A DNA stretch of 64,000 nt, taken from Altererythrobacter ishigakiensis (GTDB lineage Bacteria; Pseudomonadota; Alphaproteobacteria; Sphingomonadales; Sphingomonadaceae). The stretch covers positions 62,001 through 126,000 of the forward strand of contig NZ_CP015963.1 in NCBI RefSeq assembly GCF_001663155.1, in the 5' to 3' direction. Position numbers and translations under genes: made by a program. How positions within the stretch are numbered: position 1 is the first letter of the stretch; each line of letters begins with the position of its first letter. The notes under the pieces were generated by a model, which made no database searches, was not told the origin of the DNA, and saw only the letters and a program-made list of their open reading frames with translations. Positions 1-8,344 of this stretch are shown piece after piece.

Positions 1-462
1 ACCCGGCGGCGAGAATGCTTCAAAGTTCTCCTGACCCTGGCTCGCTTGCTGCACAGCTTCGAATACCACGTCCAGCTTTTGCCCGAATACCAGAGTAGCC
101 GGGCCATCGCTGCCAGTGAGTACTCTGCCTAGCCATTCCGGCCCCCATACAATGATGTTCCAGACGACACCTTGGTAAGCGACCCAGCTTGTCGCAAAGG
201 TAAGAACAAGGCCCAAGGTCATCATGCGCGGAACAAGCGCCCGAACACTCAAGCTTGAGCGGCCAAGCATCAAGCTGATCCCGAAGAAGGCCACGTAGAA
301 CGTCAGCAGAATGATAAGGGTTGTTTGCAAAGCGCCACCGGGCGCGAACAAACTGCTGAACATGCCGGCTGCGCCTTGCTGAGCCATGCACTCAACGGCT
401 TGCAAGGCCGCGGCAATGCCGCCACCCATGCCTTCAAGTGCAGTGTCGCAAACACCCGCCAT
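1..462 (-). CDS. virB6: VirB6/TrbL-like T4SS inner-membrane protein (partial, C-terminus beyond window)
   Basis: The frame opens at ATG 462-460 and stays open to base 1, so 154 codons are visible and the C-terminus lies outside. The start begins MAGVCDTALEGMGGG and is followed by a hydrophobic segment (TLIILLTFYVAFFGISLML) and a second one (RMMTLGLVLTFATSWVAYQG), as in VirB6/TrbL polytopic channel proteins. The ATG shares one base with the virB4 stop (TAATG), so the two are translationally coupled. VirB6 forms part of the inner-membrane translocation channel. Family assignment rests on topology, the early Cys residues and position after virB4. Confidence 0.75.
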   Translation of the reverse strand, partial: MAGVCDTALEGMGGGIAAALQAVECMAQQGAAGMFSSLFAPGGALQTTLIILLTFYVAFFGISLMLGRSSLSVRALVPRMMTLGLVLTFATSWVAYQGVVWNIIVWGPEWLGRVLTGSDGPATLVFGQKLDVVFEAVQQASQGQENFEAFSPPG

Positions 463-2885
463 TATTCAGCCGCCTGCCACAGCGGCAATTCGCCGCCTGC
501 ATCATTGTCCGCGTGCTCGGGCCAGACACGCCCGGTAAGCGGCGGAAACCAATCTGCCGGACTTTCACCCACGGTTGCGCGCAGCTGATCCAGTTTACGC
601 ACGGAGGCTTCGCGGCCAGATAGGATGGTCAGAACTTCCGGAGCGCCAGAGAGATCAAGCCGCACCACAACGCTCGCGTCTGGCTGGCGAACCAGGAAGC
701 AACGGCTGTGTGCCGGAAGCGAGCGGATCAGCGCCAGTTCGTGATCGGTCAGGCCAAAGCCATCGCAATAATCCTCTGCCCGGGCGCGGCTGTTGGGCAT
801 GAAGATCATGGTTGCGGTCTGTTCAACCAATGCGGCCGAGATCCGGCTTTCGAGCGCATCGCTTGCGCTCTGAGTGGCAAAACCAACCAGCGCATTTCGC
901 TTCCGCAGTGTCTTCAGCCAATCCCGGATACGCGCGGCGAAGACTTCATCGTCCAGCGCTTTCCAACCTTCATCGATCAGGATCATGGTCGGATCGCCGT
1001 CCAGCCGCTCATCGATGCGGTGGAACAGATACATCATCGTGGGTGTGCGCAAGCGCGGGTTCTCAAGGAGCGCGGTCATGTCGAAACCAAGCACGCGGTT
1101 CGCAAGATCCAGTTTGTCGCTTGCGTTATCGAACAACCAGGCATGCTCGCCTTCACCGATCCATGCAGATAGCCGGTCTGCGAGGTCGCCGGGCTGCGGC
1201 CTGCGCGATCCGGCCAGCAGTTCCTTGAAATGGCGCAAGCGGCGCAGCGAAGGATCATTCTGGTAGGCGGCATCCACTGCAGACGCGATTGTTGCCAGTT
1301 CTTCCGGGCCGTTCGCCTCCAGAGTCACGCCTAACCAATCGCGCAAGAAAGCCTTGTTCTCCGCCGTGTCCGGCAGCGCGAGCGGATTGAAGCCGGTTGG
1401 TTCACCTGCGCTGATCCGGTCATAGCGCCCGCCAATCCCGCGAATGAACAGCTCTGCACCGCGATCCTTGTCAAACAGGACCGTGCGCGGATTGAATTTC
1501 TGCGCCTGTGCAGCGAGGAAGTTCATCACCACGGTCTTTCCAGAGCCGGACGGACCGACGACAGAGAAATTGCCCAGATCACCATTGTGAAAGTTGAAGA
1601 AAAACGGCGTAGCGCTGGTAGTTTGTAGCAGCGTGACCGCCTCGCCCCAGTGGTTGCCGCTTGCCTTCCCCAGCGCAAAGCCGTGCATGGAGCCGAAACT
1701 CGCCATATTCGCGCTGCTGATCAGCGCGCGGCGCACCACATATTGCTCATTGCCCGGGAATTGAGCCCAGAAACCCGGCTCAAGATTGATATCCTCGCGC
1801 ACGGCGATTGCGCCAGCATCGGCCAATGCCGCTGCACATGATGCGGTTGCCTCATCAAGCCGGGCCAAATCGCTTTCGCGTACCAGCACGGTCAGGTGAT
1901 GATCACCGAAGCCAACCGAGCCATTGCCCAACTCGTCACGCGCCGTGAGCATATCAGCGCGCTCCGCAGCTGCCTCTTCATCCACGGCGCGCAGCCGCCG
2001 CAGCGCCAAATCAATCCGCTCACGTGCTGTTGTTCGCTCTGCCGGCGCATAGCTCTCAGTCACAATCATCTCGTACGGCTGCCGTAGCAATCCGTCGAGA
2101 ATTCCCGGCGAAGTCGCATCGGGGTATTCTTTGAGCCCCAGCAGCGCCGCGAAATCCGCTCCTCCAGAGCCGCGTAATTCCATCGCATCCAGACCAAAGC
2201 TGACGCGCCGATAGGGCAGCAGCTGGCCTACGTCTGTGTCGTAGTCCGGCTCGCGTACAGGACGCATTTCGCCATTGAAGATGGCCGACAGAAGTTCGAG
2301 CATCTCCGAATTGCTGCCCGTTAGCCCTTCATATTCACCGAGTACTTGCGCGCCATAACTTTGCAGCGAAGCAACGAGCCCGGTCACCGCTGCTTTCAAA
2401 GTGCGCACATCCTTAAGATCGGCTTCGACTTCGCTGCTGGCCGCGCGGTTGAAGAAACGCGCGGCGCGCTCCGCCAGTCCCGCCTTTCCACGCGCCGGCC
2501 GGCGGATCAGCGTAATAAACTGGTCATTGATAAACAGTGAACCACCGGCGAGCCGTTCTTTCCAGCGCGCATCGATATGGCGGCATAGCGGATCATCGAA
2601 TTCCGCATCCAGCTCCACTTCAACGCGACGCCTGATAATGTGATGATACAGCACGAAGCGCGAATCCAAGGTAGAGCGCAGCACCACCTCACGCGTCGCC
2701 GCATGGGCATTCAGGCTGTCTGTGTCCTCCGTCTCGAACAACAGGCCGGGCACCTGGATCGATGACATGACCGATCCATCGCGAAGCAACAGCGTGCTTT
2801 CATCGACCATCCGCAGGTACGGCAAACGGTCGCCAGCCTTGGCTTCCTTTGGGCCCCAACCCGCTGTTCCGATCCACTTGCTCAT
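462..2885 (-). CDS. virB4: VirB4 type IV secretion ATPase
   Basis: An 807-residue protein of normal VirB4/TrbE/CagE length. The N-terminal half is the VirB4 N-domain. The C-terminal half is a RecA-like ATPase with Walker A GPSGSGKT at about residues 443-450 and Walker B MILIDEGWKAL near 630-638. A later FATQSASDALES segment fits the conserved post-Walker-B motif. VirB4 energises pilus assembly and substrate transfer at the inner membrane. It lies 18 bases after virB3 and its stop overlaps the virB6 start by one base. The order virB3-virB4-virB6 lacks a virB5 gene in between. Confidence 0.93.
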   Translation of the reverse strand: MSKWIGTAGWGPKEAKAGDRLPYLRMVDESTLLLRDGSVMSSIQVPGLLFETEDTDSLNAHAATREVVLRSTLDSRFVLYHHIIRRRVEVELDAEFDDPLCRHIDARWKERLAGGSLFINDQFITLIRRPARGKAGLAERAARFFNRAASSEVEADLKDVRTLKAAVTGLVASLQSYGAQVLGEYEGLTGSNSEMLELLSAIFNGEMRPVREPDYDTDVGQLLPYRRVSFGLDAMELRGSGGADFAALLGLKEYPDATSPGILDGLLRQPYEMIVTESYAPAERTTARERIDLALRRLRAVDEEAAAERADMLTARDELGNGSVGFGDHHLTVLVRESDLARLDEATASCAAALADAGAIAVREDINLEPGFWAQFPGNEQYVVRRALISSANMASFGSMHGFALGKASGNHWGEAVTLLQTTSATPFFFNFHNGDLGNFSVVGPSGSGKTVVMNFLAAQAQKFNPRTVLFDKDRGAELFIRGIGGRYDRISAGEPTGFNPLALPDTAENKAFLRDWLGVTLEANGPEELATIASAVDAAYQNDPSLRRLRHFKELLAGSRRPQPGDLADRLSAWIGEGEHAWLFDNASDKLDLANRVLGFDMTALLENPRLRTPTMMYLFHRIDERLDGDPTMILIDEGWKALDDEVFAARIRDWLKTLRKRNALVGFATQSASDALESRISAALVEQTATMIFMPNSRARAEDYCDGFGLTDHELALIRSLPAHSRCFLVRQPDASVVVRLDLSGAPEVLTILSGREASVRKLDQLRATVGESPADWFPPLTGRVWPEHADNDAGGELPLWQAAE

Positions 2886-2903
2886 ATCAGCTCAAATCCT
2901 GCG

Positions 2904-3188
2904 TCAAGGCGTGTAGCTGTTACAGCCCCAACGCTTGTAATTCTTAACCCGCGGGCATTGTGACACCTTGGTGATCCAAAGGTCGAAAATGCGCGGCTCT
3001 CGCAAACACGCAAAGTACCCCACGATGTGCACGACAAAAGGCACGATGACGATCCACAGGCTGCTCAGGATCAGGAAGGCAATCGTCGTAACCATCAGAT
3101 TGATGATGAAGAAATTCATCGTCACCCCGGCAAACATCTGTGGCCGGGTCAGTGCTCGGTGCACACTATGGCGAACGAGATTGCTCAT
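2904..3188 (-). CDS. virB3: VirB3 type IV secretion protein
   Basis: The start is placed at ATG 3188 (MSNLVRHSVHRALTRPQM), giving 94 residues, the normal VirB3 size. A longer upstream extension would run into virB2. The N-terminal RALTRP motif is typical of VirB3 and is followed by a long hydrophobic hairpin (about residues 22-60) and a short basic tail. VirB3 is a small inner-membrane partner of VirB4, and the two are fused in some systems. It starts 8 bases after the virB2 stop. Confidence 0.88.
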   Translation of the reverse strand: MSNLVRHSVHRALTRPQMFAGVTMNFFIINLMVTTIAFLILSSLWIVIVPFVVHIVGYFACLREPRIFDLWITKVSQCPRVKNYKRWGCNSYTP

Positions 3189-3196
3189 CGCTTGAC

Positions 3197-3502
3197 CTAA
3201 AAGCCTCCGATCGAGGCAACCAGCCGCGGCGCGCCAAAAATGATGAAAACGCCTATGATGACTGTACCGCCATAGCGCCAGTTCATCCTGCCGGTCAGCA
3301 TCATGAACCCGACACCAGCCACTGCCATCACGGCCAGACTGGTCGCAATCGGGCCAAGCAATATGCCCTGCATCCAAGTCAGTGCTGCCGTGATCGGGTC
3401 ATCGCTTTGCTGGACATTCTGCGCAAACGCAGCACTGGGCGAAGCGAGCAGAAGCAGCGCTGCAAAGATACGCGCCGAATAGTGGCGGATTGTCGAAATC
3501 AT
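3197..3502 (-). CDS. virB2: VirB2-like pilin precursor
   Basis: A 101-residue protein with a signal peptide (cleavage expected after SPSAAFA, about residue 27). Two hydrophobic helices follow (about 44-70 and 78-98), separated by the short basic loop GRMNWRYGG. This is the VirB2/TrbC major pilin layout. The start codon directly abuts the virB1 stop (no spacer), so expression is probably coupled. The mature subunit would be roughly 74 residues and form the conjugative pilus. Confidence 0.87.
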   Translation of the reverse strand: MISTIRHYSARIFAALLLLASPSAAFAQNVQQSDDPITAALTWMQGILLGPIATSLAVMAVAGVGFMMLTGRMNWRYGGTVIIGVFIIFGAPRLVASIGGF

Positions 3503-4174
3503 TTATGTCGTCCCGTCTTGTCTGTTGCGATGATGCGCCGCCAGACGGCCCATGATCGATTTCACATAGTCCTGTGTTTCACGAATGCGCGGAATGCCGT
3601 TCGCGCGCTCGACCCGGCCAGGGCCCGCGTTATAAGCGGCGAGCGCTTTTACCAAATCGCCGTCAAACCGGTTCAGCTGCATACGCAAGTAGCGTGCGCC
3701 GCCTTCCAGATTCGCGAGCGGATCGTCCGGATCGACGCCCAGATAGCGCGCCGTTGCAGGCATCAGTTGCGCCAGCCCCCGCGCGCCTTTTGGTGAAATG
3801 GACTGATGCCGCCACCGGCTCTCTTGCCAAACCAGCGCCTCCATCAGCGCCGGGCTGAGGTCATAACGCGTGCATACTTCCGCGATGGTCGCGGCATATG
3901 ACGTTGGCACACCAACTGCGTGCACTTCGGCAAGCATTACCGGTGTTACCGCGATCGCGACTCTGTCAGGAATGACAATCGCCTGTGACGTCTCGTTGGC
4001 AACCGGCGCAGAGAGTTTAGGCTGCGTGATCGGTCCGCCGGCTATCCATTGCGCGCCGTCTGATCCGACCTCCATCACATCGGCATGTAAAGGCGAACCT
4101 ATCGCAAGAGCGCCAAATAGCCCTGCAATAACCGGCCCGCGCGCGGGAAAGAGAATCAGGTTTCGACCTTTCAT
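3503..4174 (-). CDS. virB1: VirB1-like lytic transglycosylase (SLT domain)
   Basis: A 223-residue exported protein with an N-terminal hydrophobic signal (residues 12-31). The lysozyme-like SLT domain spans about 95-205. It has the catalytic Glu in WQESRW, then SPKGARGLAQLMP, and AAYNAGPGRV near the end, the three classical family 1 motifs. It locally cuts peptidoglycan to let the secretion channel cross the wall. As the first gene of the virB operon it sets the operon start. The upstream 128 bases (4175-4302) hold no gene. Confidence 0.88.
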   Translation of the reverse strand: MKGRNLILFPARGPVIAGLFGALAIGSPLHADVMEVGSDGAQWIAGGPITQPKLSAPVANETSQAIVIPDRVAIAVTPVMLAEVHAVGVPTSYAATIAEVCTRYDLSPALMEALVWQESRWRHQSISPKGARGLAQLMPATARYLGVDPDDPLANLEGGARYLRMQLNRFDGDLVKALAAYNAGPGRVERANGIPRIRETQDYVKSIMGRLAAHHRNRQDGTT

Positions 4175-4302
4175 TGATCCCGAATGCTTAGCTCAAATGA
4201 CAGTGACGTGACAGAACAGGGTTACCAAGCAAGATAGATTTCTTGCGAAAAAGCGCAAAACATGGGCAAATCAGGCAGGCTAGGCCTCAGAAATAGCTGA
4301 TT

Positions 4303-5334
4303 TTAATGATTTACCGGCTTCACCGAAACTTGGTTCATAGGTGGCAACGGCATCCCCATCCCCGTGGGTACTTTTGGCCGGTAGGGAGTTTCCAAAGCCG
4401 CAACTTCTTCTTCCGTTAGCTCGATTTCGAGCGCCGCCAACGCAGCATCGATGTGATGTTCCTTGGACGCACCAATTATTGGCGCGGCGGCGACAGGCTT
4501 GGTGAAATGCCAAGCTAGCGCGACACTGGCGCGAGAAACCTCGCGTGCATCAGCGATTGTGCCGACCGCATTGATTATGTCTCTGTCAGCCGTATCGTCA
4601 TCCTTGTAGAGGGCCTTGCCGACACCGTCCGTCTTGCTGCGAACGGTCTCTTCACCATTGGCTCGCGCCAGCCTGCCGCGCGCGAGCGGGCTCCACGGGA
4701 TCACGCTGACACCCTGATCTTCGCACAGCGGAAGCATTTCACGCTCTTCTTCGCGATAGAGCAGATTGAGCTGGTTCTGCATCGAGATGAACCGGGTCCA
4801 GCCATTGGCCCGGGCCACTTCCTGCGCCTTGGCAAACTGCCACGCATACATAGAGGACGCGCCGATATGCAGCACCTTGCCTGACTTCACGATGTCATGC
4901 AGCGCTTCCATTGTTTCTTCGATTGGCGTTTCGTCATCCCAACGGTGGATCTGGAACAGATCAACATAATCCATGCCAAGTCGCGTCAAACTATCGTCGA
5001 TTGCCTGCATGAGGGCCTTACGCGAATTGCCGCCGGCATTAGGCGCCTGTCGCCACGGGAAATAGGCCTTCGTCGCAAGCACGATCTCATCACGTTGGGC
5101 CATTTCCTTAAGGAGTTTTCCAGTGATCTCCTCCGACGTTCCGCCTGCGTAAACATTGGCCGTGTCGAAGAAATTTATACCGCATTCCAGAGCCTTGCGG
5201 AAGAATGGCCGGCTTTCCTCTTCGTCCAGAAGCCAGTCACCATGCCAACCCTTTGTCGTGTCGCCATAGGTCATACAACCAAGGCAAAGGCGCGAGATTG
5301 TCAGTCCCGACGTTCCCAATTTCGTGAACTTCAT
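4303..5334 (-). CDS. Aldo/keto reductase (AKR, YghZ/Tas-like)
   Basis: The chosen start at 5334 (MKFTKLGTSGL) has a good AAGGA site 7-8 bases upstream, giving 343 residues. AKR features are visible: GINFFDTANVYAGG (catalytic Asp/Tyr region), VLATKAYF (Lys), DLFQIHRWD (His), IGASSMYAWQ, MQNQLNLLYREEE, and the NADP-binding PIIGASKEHHIDAAL near the C-terminus. It is a cytosolic NADPH-dependent carbonyl reductase of unknown substrate. It is the last gene of an operon with an SDR and an acyl-CoA dehydrogenase, which suggests acyl-chain or ketone metabolism. Confidence 0.9.
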   Translation of the reverse strand: MKFTKLGTSGLTISRLCLGCMTYGDTTKGWHGDWLLDEEESRPFFRKALECGINFFDTANVYAGGTSEEITGKLLKEMAQRDEIVLATKAYFPWRQAPNAGGNSRKALMQAIDDSLTRLGMDYVDLFQIHRWDDETPIEETMEALHDIVKSGKVLHIGASSMYAWQFAKAQEVARANGWTRFISMQNQLNLLYREEEREMLPLCEDQGVSVIPWSPLARGRLARANGEETVRSKTDGVGKALYKDDDTADRDIINAVGTIADAREVSRASVALAWHFTKPVAAAPIIGASKEHHIDAALAALEIELTEEEVAALETPYRPKVPTGMGMPLPPMNQVSVKPVNH

Positions 5335-5344
5335 TATGCTTCCT

Positions 5345-6082
5345 TTATAGGGACAGGCCGCCATCAACGATCAGCGATTGCCCGGTGATATAGCCAGCCA
5401 ATGGCGACGCCAGGAACAACGCAGCCCCTGCCATATCGTCAGGCGTGCCCATCCGGCCCAGCGGAATTCGCGCGATCGCGCCAACGCGGCGTTGTTCGTT
5501 TTCGGTCGTAATCTTGGTCATCTTTGTGGGTACAAAGCCGGGCGCGATGCCGTTCACACGAATACCGTCTCGCGCCCATGCTTGCGCCAGCGAACCCACC
5601 AGACTGGCAGCGCCTGCTTTGCTGGCGCCATAGGCTGGATTGCCGATCATCGCGTGGAATGCCCCGGTCGAGCTGACAATGATGATCGAGCCATCGCGCT
5701 TCGCGAGCCCCAAATGAAAGGCTCGCGCACAATCCATGACTGAGTTCAGGTTTACGTCGATAACTGCGTCCCAGCCTTCACGCTCAAACTCGCCGCGTCC
5801 GTATCGCACCGCGCCCTGACAAAGGACCAGCACGTCAATGGGGCCCAACTTCGCCGCAAGTACATCTGGCGCGTCACGATCTGTCACATCCAGCTGGTGA
5901 TAGGTCAGCCCGGTGAAATCACTGTCTTCAGCTTCCAGATAGTCGCCTTCATCAGGCCGCGTGCCCGTAACATGCGCTTCTGCACCCCGCGTCGCAAAAC
6001 CCCGAGCGATACCGTTGCCGATCCCGCTCGACCCACCAATCACGAGCACGCGTCTGCCAGAAAAGTCGAGCGGATCAGTCAT
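5345..6082 (-). CDS. SDR family oxidoreductase
   Basis: A 245-residue classical short-chain dehydrogenase. It has the cofactor loop VIGGSSGIGNG (TGxxxGIG with the first Thr replaced), LCQGA in place of NNAG, SIIIVSST (catalytic Ser) and YGASK (Tyr/Lys). The C-terminal IAPGFVPTKMT and LASPLAGYITGQSLIVDGG are also standard. It probably oxidises or reduces a hydroxy/keto acyl-CoA or alcohol with NAD(P). It sits 12 bases after the acyl-CoA dehydrogenase stop and 10 bases before the aldo/keto reductase, in one operon. Confidence 0.9.
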   Translation of the reverse strand: MTDPLDFSGRRVLVIGGSSGIGNGIARGFATRGAEAHVTGTRPDEGDYLEAEDSDFTGLTYHQLDVTDRDAPDVLAAKLGPIDVLVLCQGAVRYGRGEFEREGWDAVIDVNLNSVMDCARAFHLGLAKRDGSIIIVSSTGAFHAMIGNPAYGASKAGAASLVGSLAQAWARDGIRVNGIAPGFVPTKMTKITTENEQRRVGAIARIPLGRMGTPDDMAGAALFLASPLAGYITGQSLIVDGGLSL

Positions 6083-6094
6083 GGTCTAGGCTCC

Positions 6095-7237
6095 TCAGAT
6101 CGAACGCGAAATCACTTCCTTCATGATTTCATTGGTTCCGCCAAAAATGCGCGTCACACGCGCATCGCGCCACAGCCGTGCGATGGTATACTCATTCATA
6201 TAGCCCGCACCACCGTGCAGTTGCAGCGCTGTGTCGCACGCCTCCCATTGCAGATCGGTGTGCCACAGCTTCGCCGCACTTGCTTCGTCAGTCGTCAACT
6301 CGCCCGCTAGATGCTTCTTGATCGCCCAATCCAGATGCGCCCAGCCCACTTGCAGCTTCGCCTTGAGATCCGCCAATGTGAACCTGGTATTCTGAAAGTC
6401 GAACACGGTTTTGCCAAAGGCCTTGCGGTCCTTGGTGAATTTCACCGCTTCATCGAATGCTCGTTGCGCGGCCGCCTGTGCACCAACGGCGATGCCCAAG
6501 CGCTCCTGAGGCAGTTCTTCCATCAAATGAATGAACCCGCGCCCTTCACCGCCTAGGATATTGGTCTTGGGAACGCGGCAGTCGTTGAAGAAAAGCTCCG
6601 AGGTATCGGCAGAATGCTGCCCGATCTTGTCGAGGTTGCGCCCGCGCTCGAAGCCCGGAGTGCCTGCGTCGACCAATACCAGCGTGGTACCTTTCGCGCC
6701 TTGGCTGGGATCAGTCTTGGCAACTACGATGACACAGTCCGCATTCTGGCCATTGGTGATGTAGGTTTTTGAACCATTGATCACGAGATGATTGCCATCT
6801 TCAACCGCGGTCGTGCGAATGCCCTGCAAATCAGAGCCTGCGCCCGGCTCAGTCATGGCGATCGCTGTGATGATATCGCCCGAAACCATGCCCGGAAGAT
6901 ATTTTTGGCGCTGCTCTTCTGTGCCGAGGCGTTCGAAGTAATTCGCGGTGATGTCACTCTGCAATGTGAAGCCGGCGGACGAGCCAAGGTAAGACAGCTC
7001 TTCGCACAGCACGCAGTTGAACCCGAAATCGAGCCCCAACCCGCCGTTTTCCTCTTTCACAGTCGGGCATAACAGACCAGCTTCGCCCACCGCTTTCCAA
7101 ACCTCACGCGGGACGATGCCATCCTCTTCATGCTTGTCGAGATCAGGCTCAAGATGCTGCGCAAAGACCTTGCGGACAGTGTCTCGAAAGGCTTCGTGAT
7201 CTTCATTATAGGCGGTGCGATAGCTGGTATCGAGCAT
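6095..7237 (-). CDS. Acyl-CoA dehydrogenase
   Basis: A 380-residue flavin enzyme with full acyl-CoA dehydrogenase architecture. The helical N-domain is followed by AMTEPGAGSDLQGI (FAD/acyl-CoA signature 1) and YITNGQNADCVIVVAKT. The C-domain has QWEACDTALQLHGGAGYMNEY and WRDARVTRIFGGTNEIMKEVI, where the Glu of GGTNEI is the usual position of the catalytic base. It introduces a trans-2 double bond into an acyl-CoA. It is the first gene of a three-gene minus-strand operon. Confidence 0.92.
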   Translation of the reverse strand: MLDTSYRTAYNEDHEAFRDTVRKVFAQHLEPDLDKHEEDGIVPREVWKAVGEAGLLCPTVKEENGGLGLDFGFNCVLCEELSYLGSSAGFTLQSDITANYFERLGTEEQRQKYLPGMVSGDIITAIAMTEPGAGSDLQGIRTTAVEDGNHLVINGSKTYITNGQNADCVIVVAKTDPSQGAKGTTLVLVDAGTPGFERGRNLDKIGQHSADTSELFFNDCRVPKTNILGGEGRGFIHLMEELPQERLGIAVGAQAAAQRAFDEAVKFTKDRKAFGKTVFDFQNTRFTLADLKAKLQVGWAHLDWAIKKHLAGELTTDEASAAKLWHTDLQWEACDTALQLHGGAGYMNEYTIARLWRDARVTRIFGGTNEIMKEVISRSI

Positions 7238-7420
7238 TCTGCTTCTCTTCCCTTGGTTCAGCGGTCGTTTCGTGGTCCTTGGCGGGGCTTTTCCGAGTTA
7301 GTGCCATGCCAGCACAAACCTGACAACGGACTTGGCGATTGTGACAGCCGGCTCGCTACTGGACTCGCCACTGTCATCGGCTAAAAATGGCTTTGGGCGC
7401 GCAAATTGGGGGATGAAGAG

Positions 7421-7657
7421 ATGGACCCGCTCGATACCGGCGCATTGGTCGGCTGGAAAATGGACGATCTTGGAAAACGGATGGTGCTGCACTTGCAAAC
7501 GGCCCACCGCACCGAAGACGAAGATCGGGCAGTGCGCGAGCGTGCAATACTGATTGATCGCAATCAGGCCGTATTACTTGCAAACTACCTTTACGAAATT
7601 ACCGGTCAGTCCAAGCCGCAAAGGCGCGGCTTCCTGCAATCGCTGTTCGGAAACTAG
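7421..7657 (+). CDS. Hypothetical small protein (78 aa)
   Basis: I do not recognise a family. The start at ATG 7421 (MDPLDTGALVGWKMDD) is preferred over an in-frame TTG 15 bases upstream because the purine-rich GGGGGATGAAGAG immediately precedes it. The protein is soluble and charged, with no signal or membrane segment. It ends in a basic-hydrophobic tail, QRRGFLQSLFGN. It stands alone 183 bases from the divergent acyl-CoA dehydrogenase; nothing recognisable was seen in that gap. The downstream flavin reductase starts 50 bases later. Confidence 0.6.
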   Translation: MDPLDTGALVGWKMDDLGKRMVLHLQTAHRTEDEDRAVRERAILIDRNQAVLLANYLYEITGQSKPQRRGFLQSLFGN

Positions 7658-7707
7658 GGTCACGCCGGCACCGCAAATCAATTCATAGCGGGCTTGCAAA
7701 AAGGCGT

Positions 7708-8241
7708 ATGGCTGCGCACATGGTCCGCATGGAAGCGCCCGCATCACCAATTTATCACTCTGGATCGGACAAGCTCACTCTGCGCAGCGCATTGGGATGC
7801 TTTGCGACAGGAGTGACAGTGGTAACCGCTCGCACGCCAGATGGGGAACCCGTAGGTCTGACCGCAAACAGCTTTACTTCAGTTAGCCTGGACCCACCCC
7901 TGCTGCTCGTTTGCCCGGCTTTGTCCGCTGCAACGACCAAGGTGCTGCTGGATGCCGAACATTTTGCTGTAAATGTTCTGACCCGTGATCAGGTAGAGCT
8001 TTCGCACCGGTTTGCGACCAAGGGCACCGATAGATTTGCAAAAACGCAATGCGAGACCTGGCATCACGATGTCCCGATCATCCGCGATGCTCTCGCAAAC
8101 TTTGAGTGCAAGAGATACTCGGTGGCCGATGGCGGCGACCATGCCATTCTGGTCGGCCAGGTGGAACACGTCCGCTTTGCCGATGAAGGTGATCCGTTAC
8201 TCTATTTCCGGAGCGAGTATCGCAGTTTGTCCGAAGAATAG
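7708..8241 (+). CDS. Flavin reductase-like FMN-binding protein (HpaC/ActVB type)
   Basis: A 177-residue protein with the flavin reductase domain from about residue 25. Visible motifs are LRSALGCFATGVTVVTA, PVGLTANSFTSVSLDPPLLLVC (FMN-binding), HFAVNVLTRDQ, and the C-terminal GGDHAILVGQVEHV. Such proteins supply reduced FMN/FAD to two-component monooxygenases. The ATG at 7708 is preceded by AAAAAGG. No partner monooxygenase is adjacent, so the partner could be one of the monooxygenases elsewhere. Confidence 0.88.
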   Translation: MAAHMVRMEAPASPIYHSGSDKLTLRSALGCFATGVTVVTARTPDGEPVGLTANSFTSVSLDPPLLLVCPALSAATTKVLLDAEHFAVNVLTRDQVELSHRFATKGTDRFAKTQCETWHHDVPIIRDALANFECKRYSVADGGDHAILVGQVEHVRFADEGDPLLYFRSEYRSLSEE

Positions 8242-8265
8242 AGCCGTCTCAAGTTTTGCCGGACA

Positions 8266-8299
8266 AACAAAAAAGGGCCGGCACGAAGCCGGCCCTTCC
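8266..8299 (-). terminator. Rho-independent terminator of the TonB receptor gene
   Basis: Arms 8273-8282 and 8288-8297 form a perfect 10-bp GC-rich stem with a 5-base loop. Read on the minus strand, the stem is followed by a run of Ts (complement of 8269-8274). It lies 45 bases after the receptor stop and 30 bases after the convergent flavin reductase stop, so it may serve both. Confidence 0.85.
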
Positions 8300-8344
8300 C
8301 CCCATTCTGATCCTCAGGGAGAGAGGAATCCCCCCAATAACGGA

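Noticed and set aside
20..391. Open frame of 123 codons on the minus strand near the left edge
   Set aside because: It is an out-of-frame reading of virB6; the in-frame product has the expected hydrophobic segments and couples to virB4.
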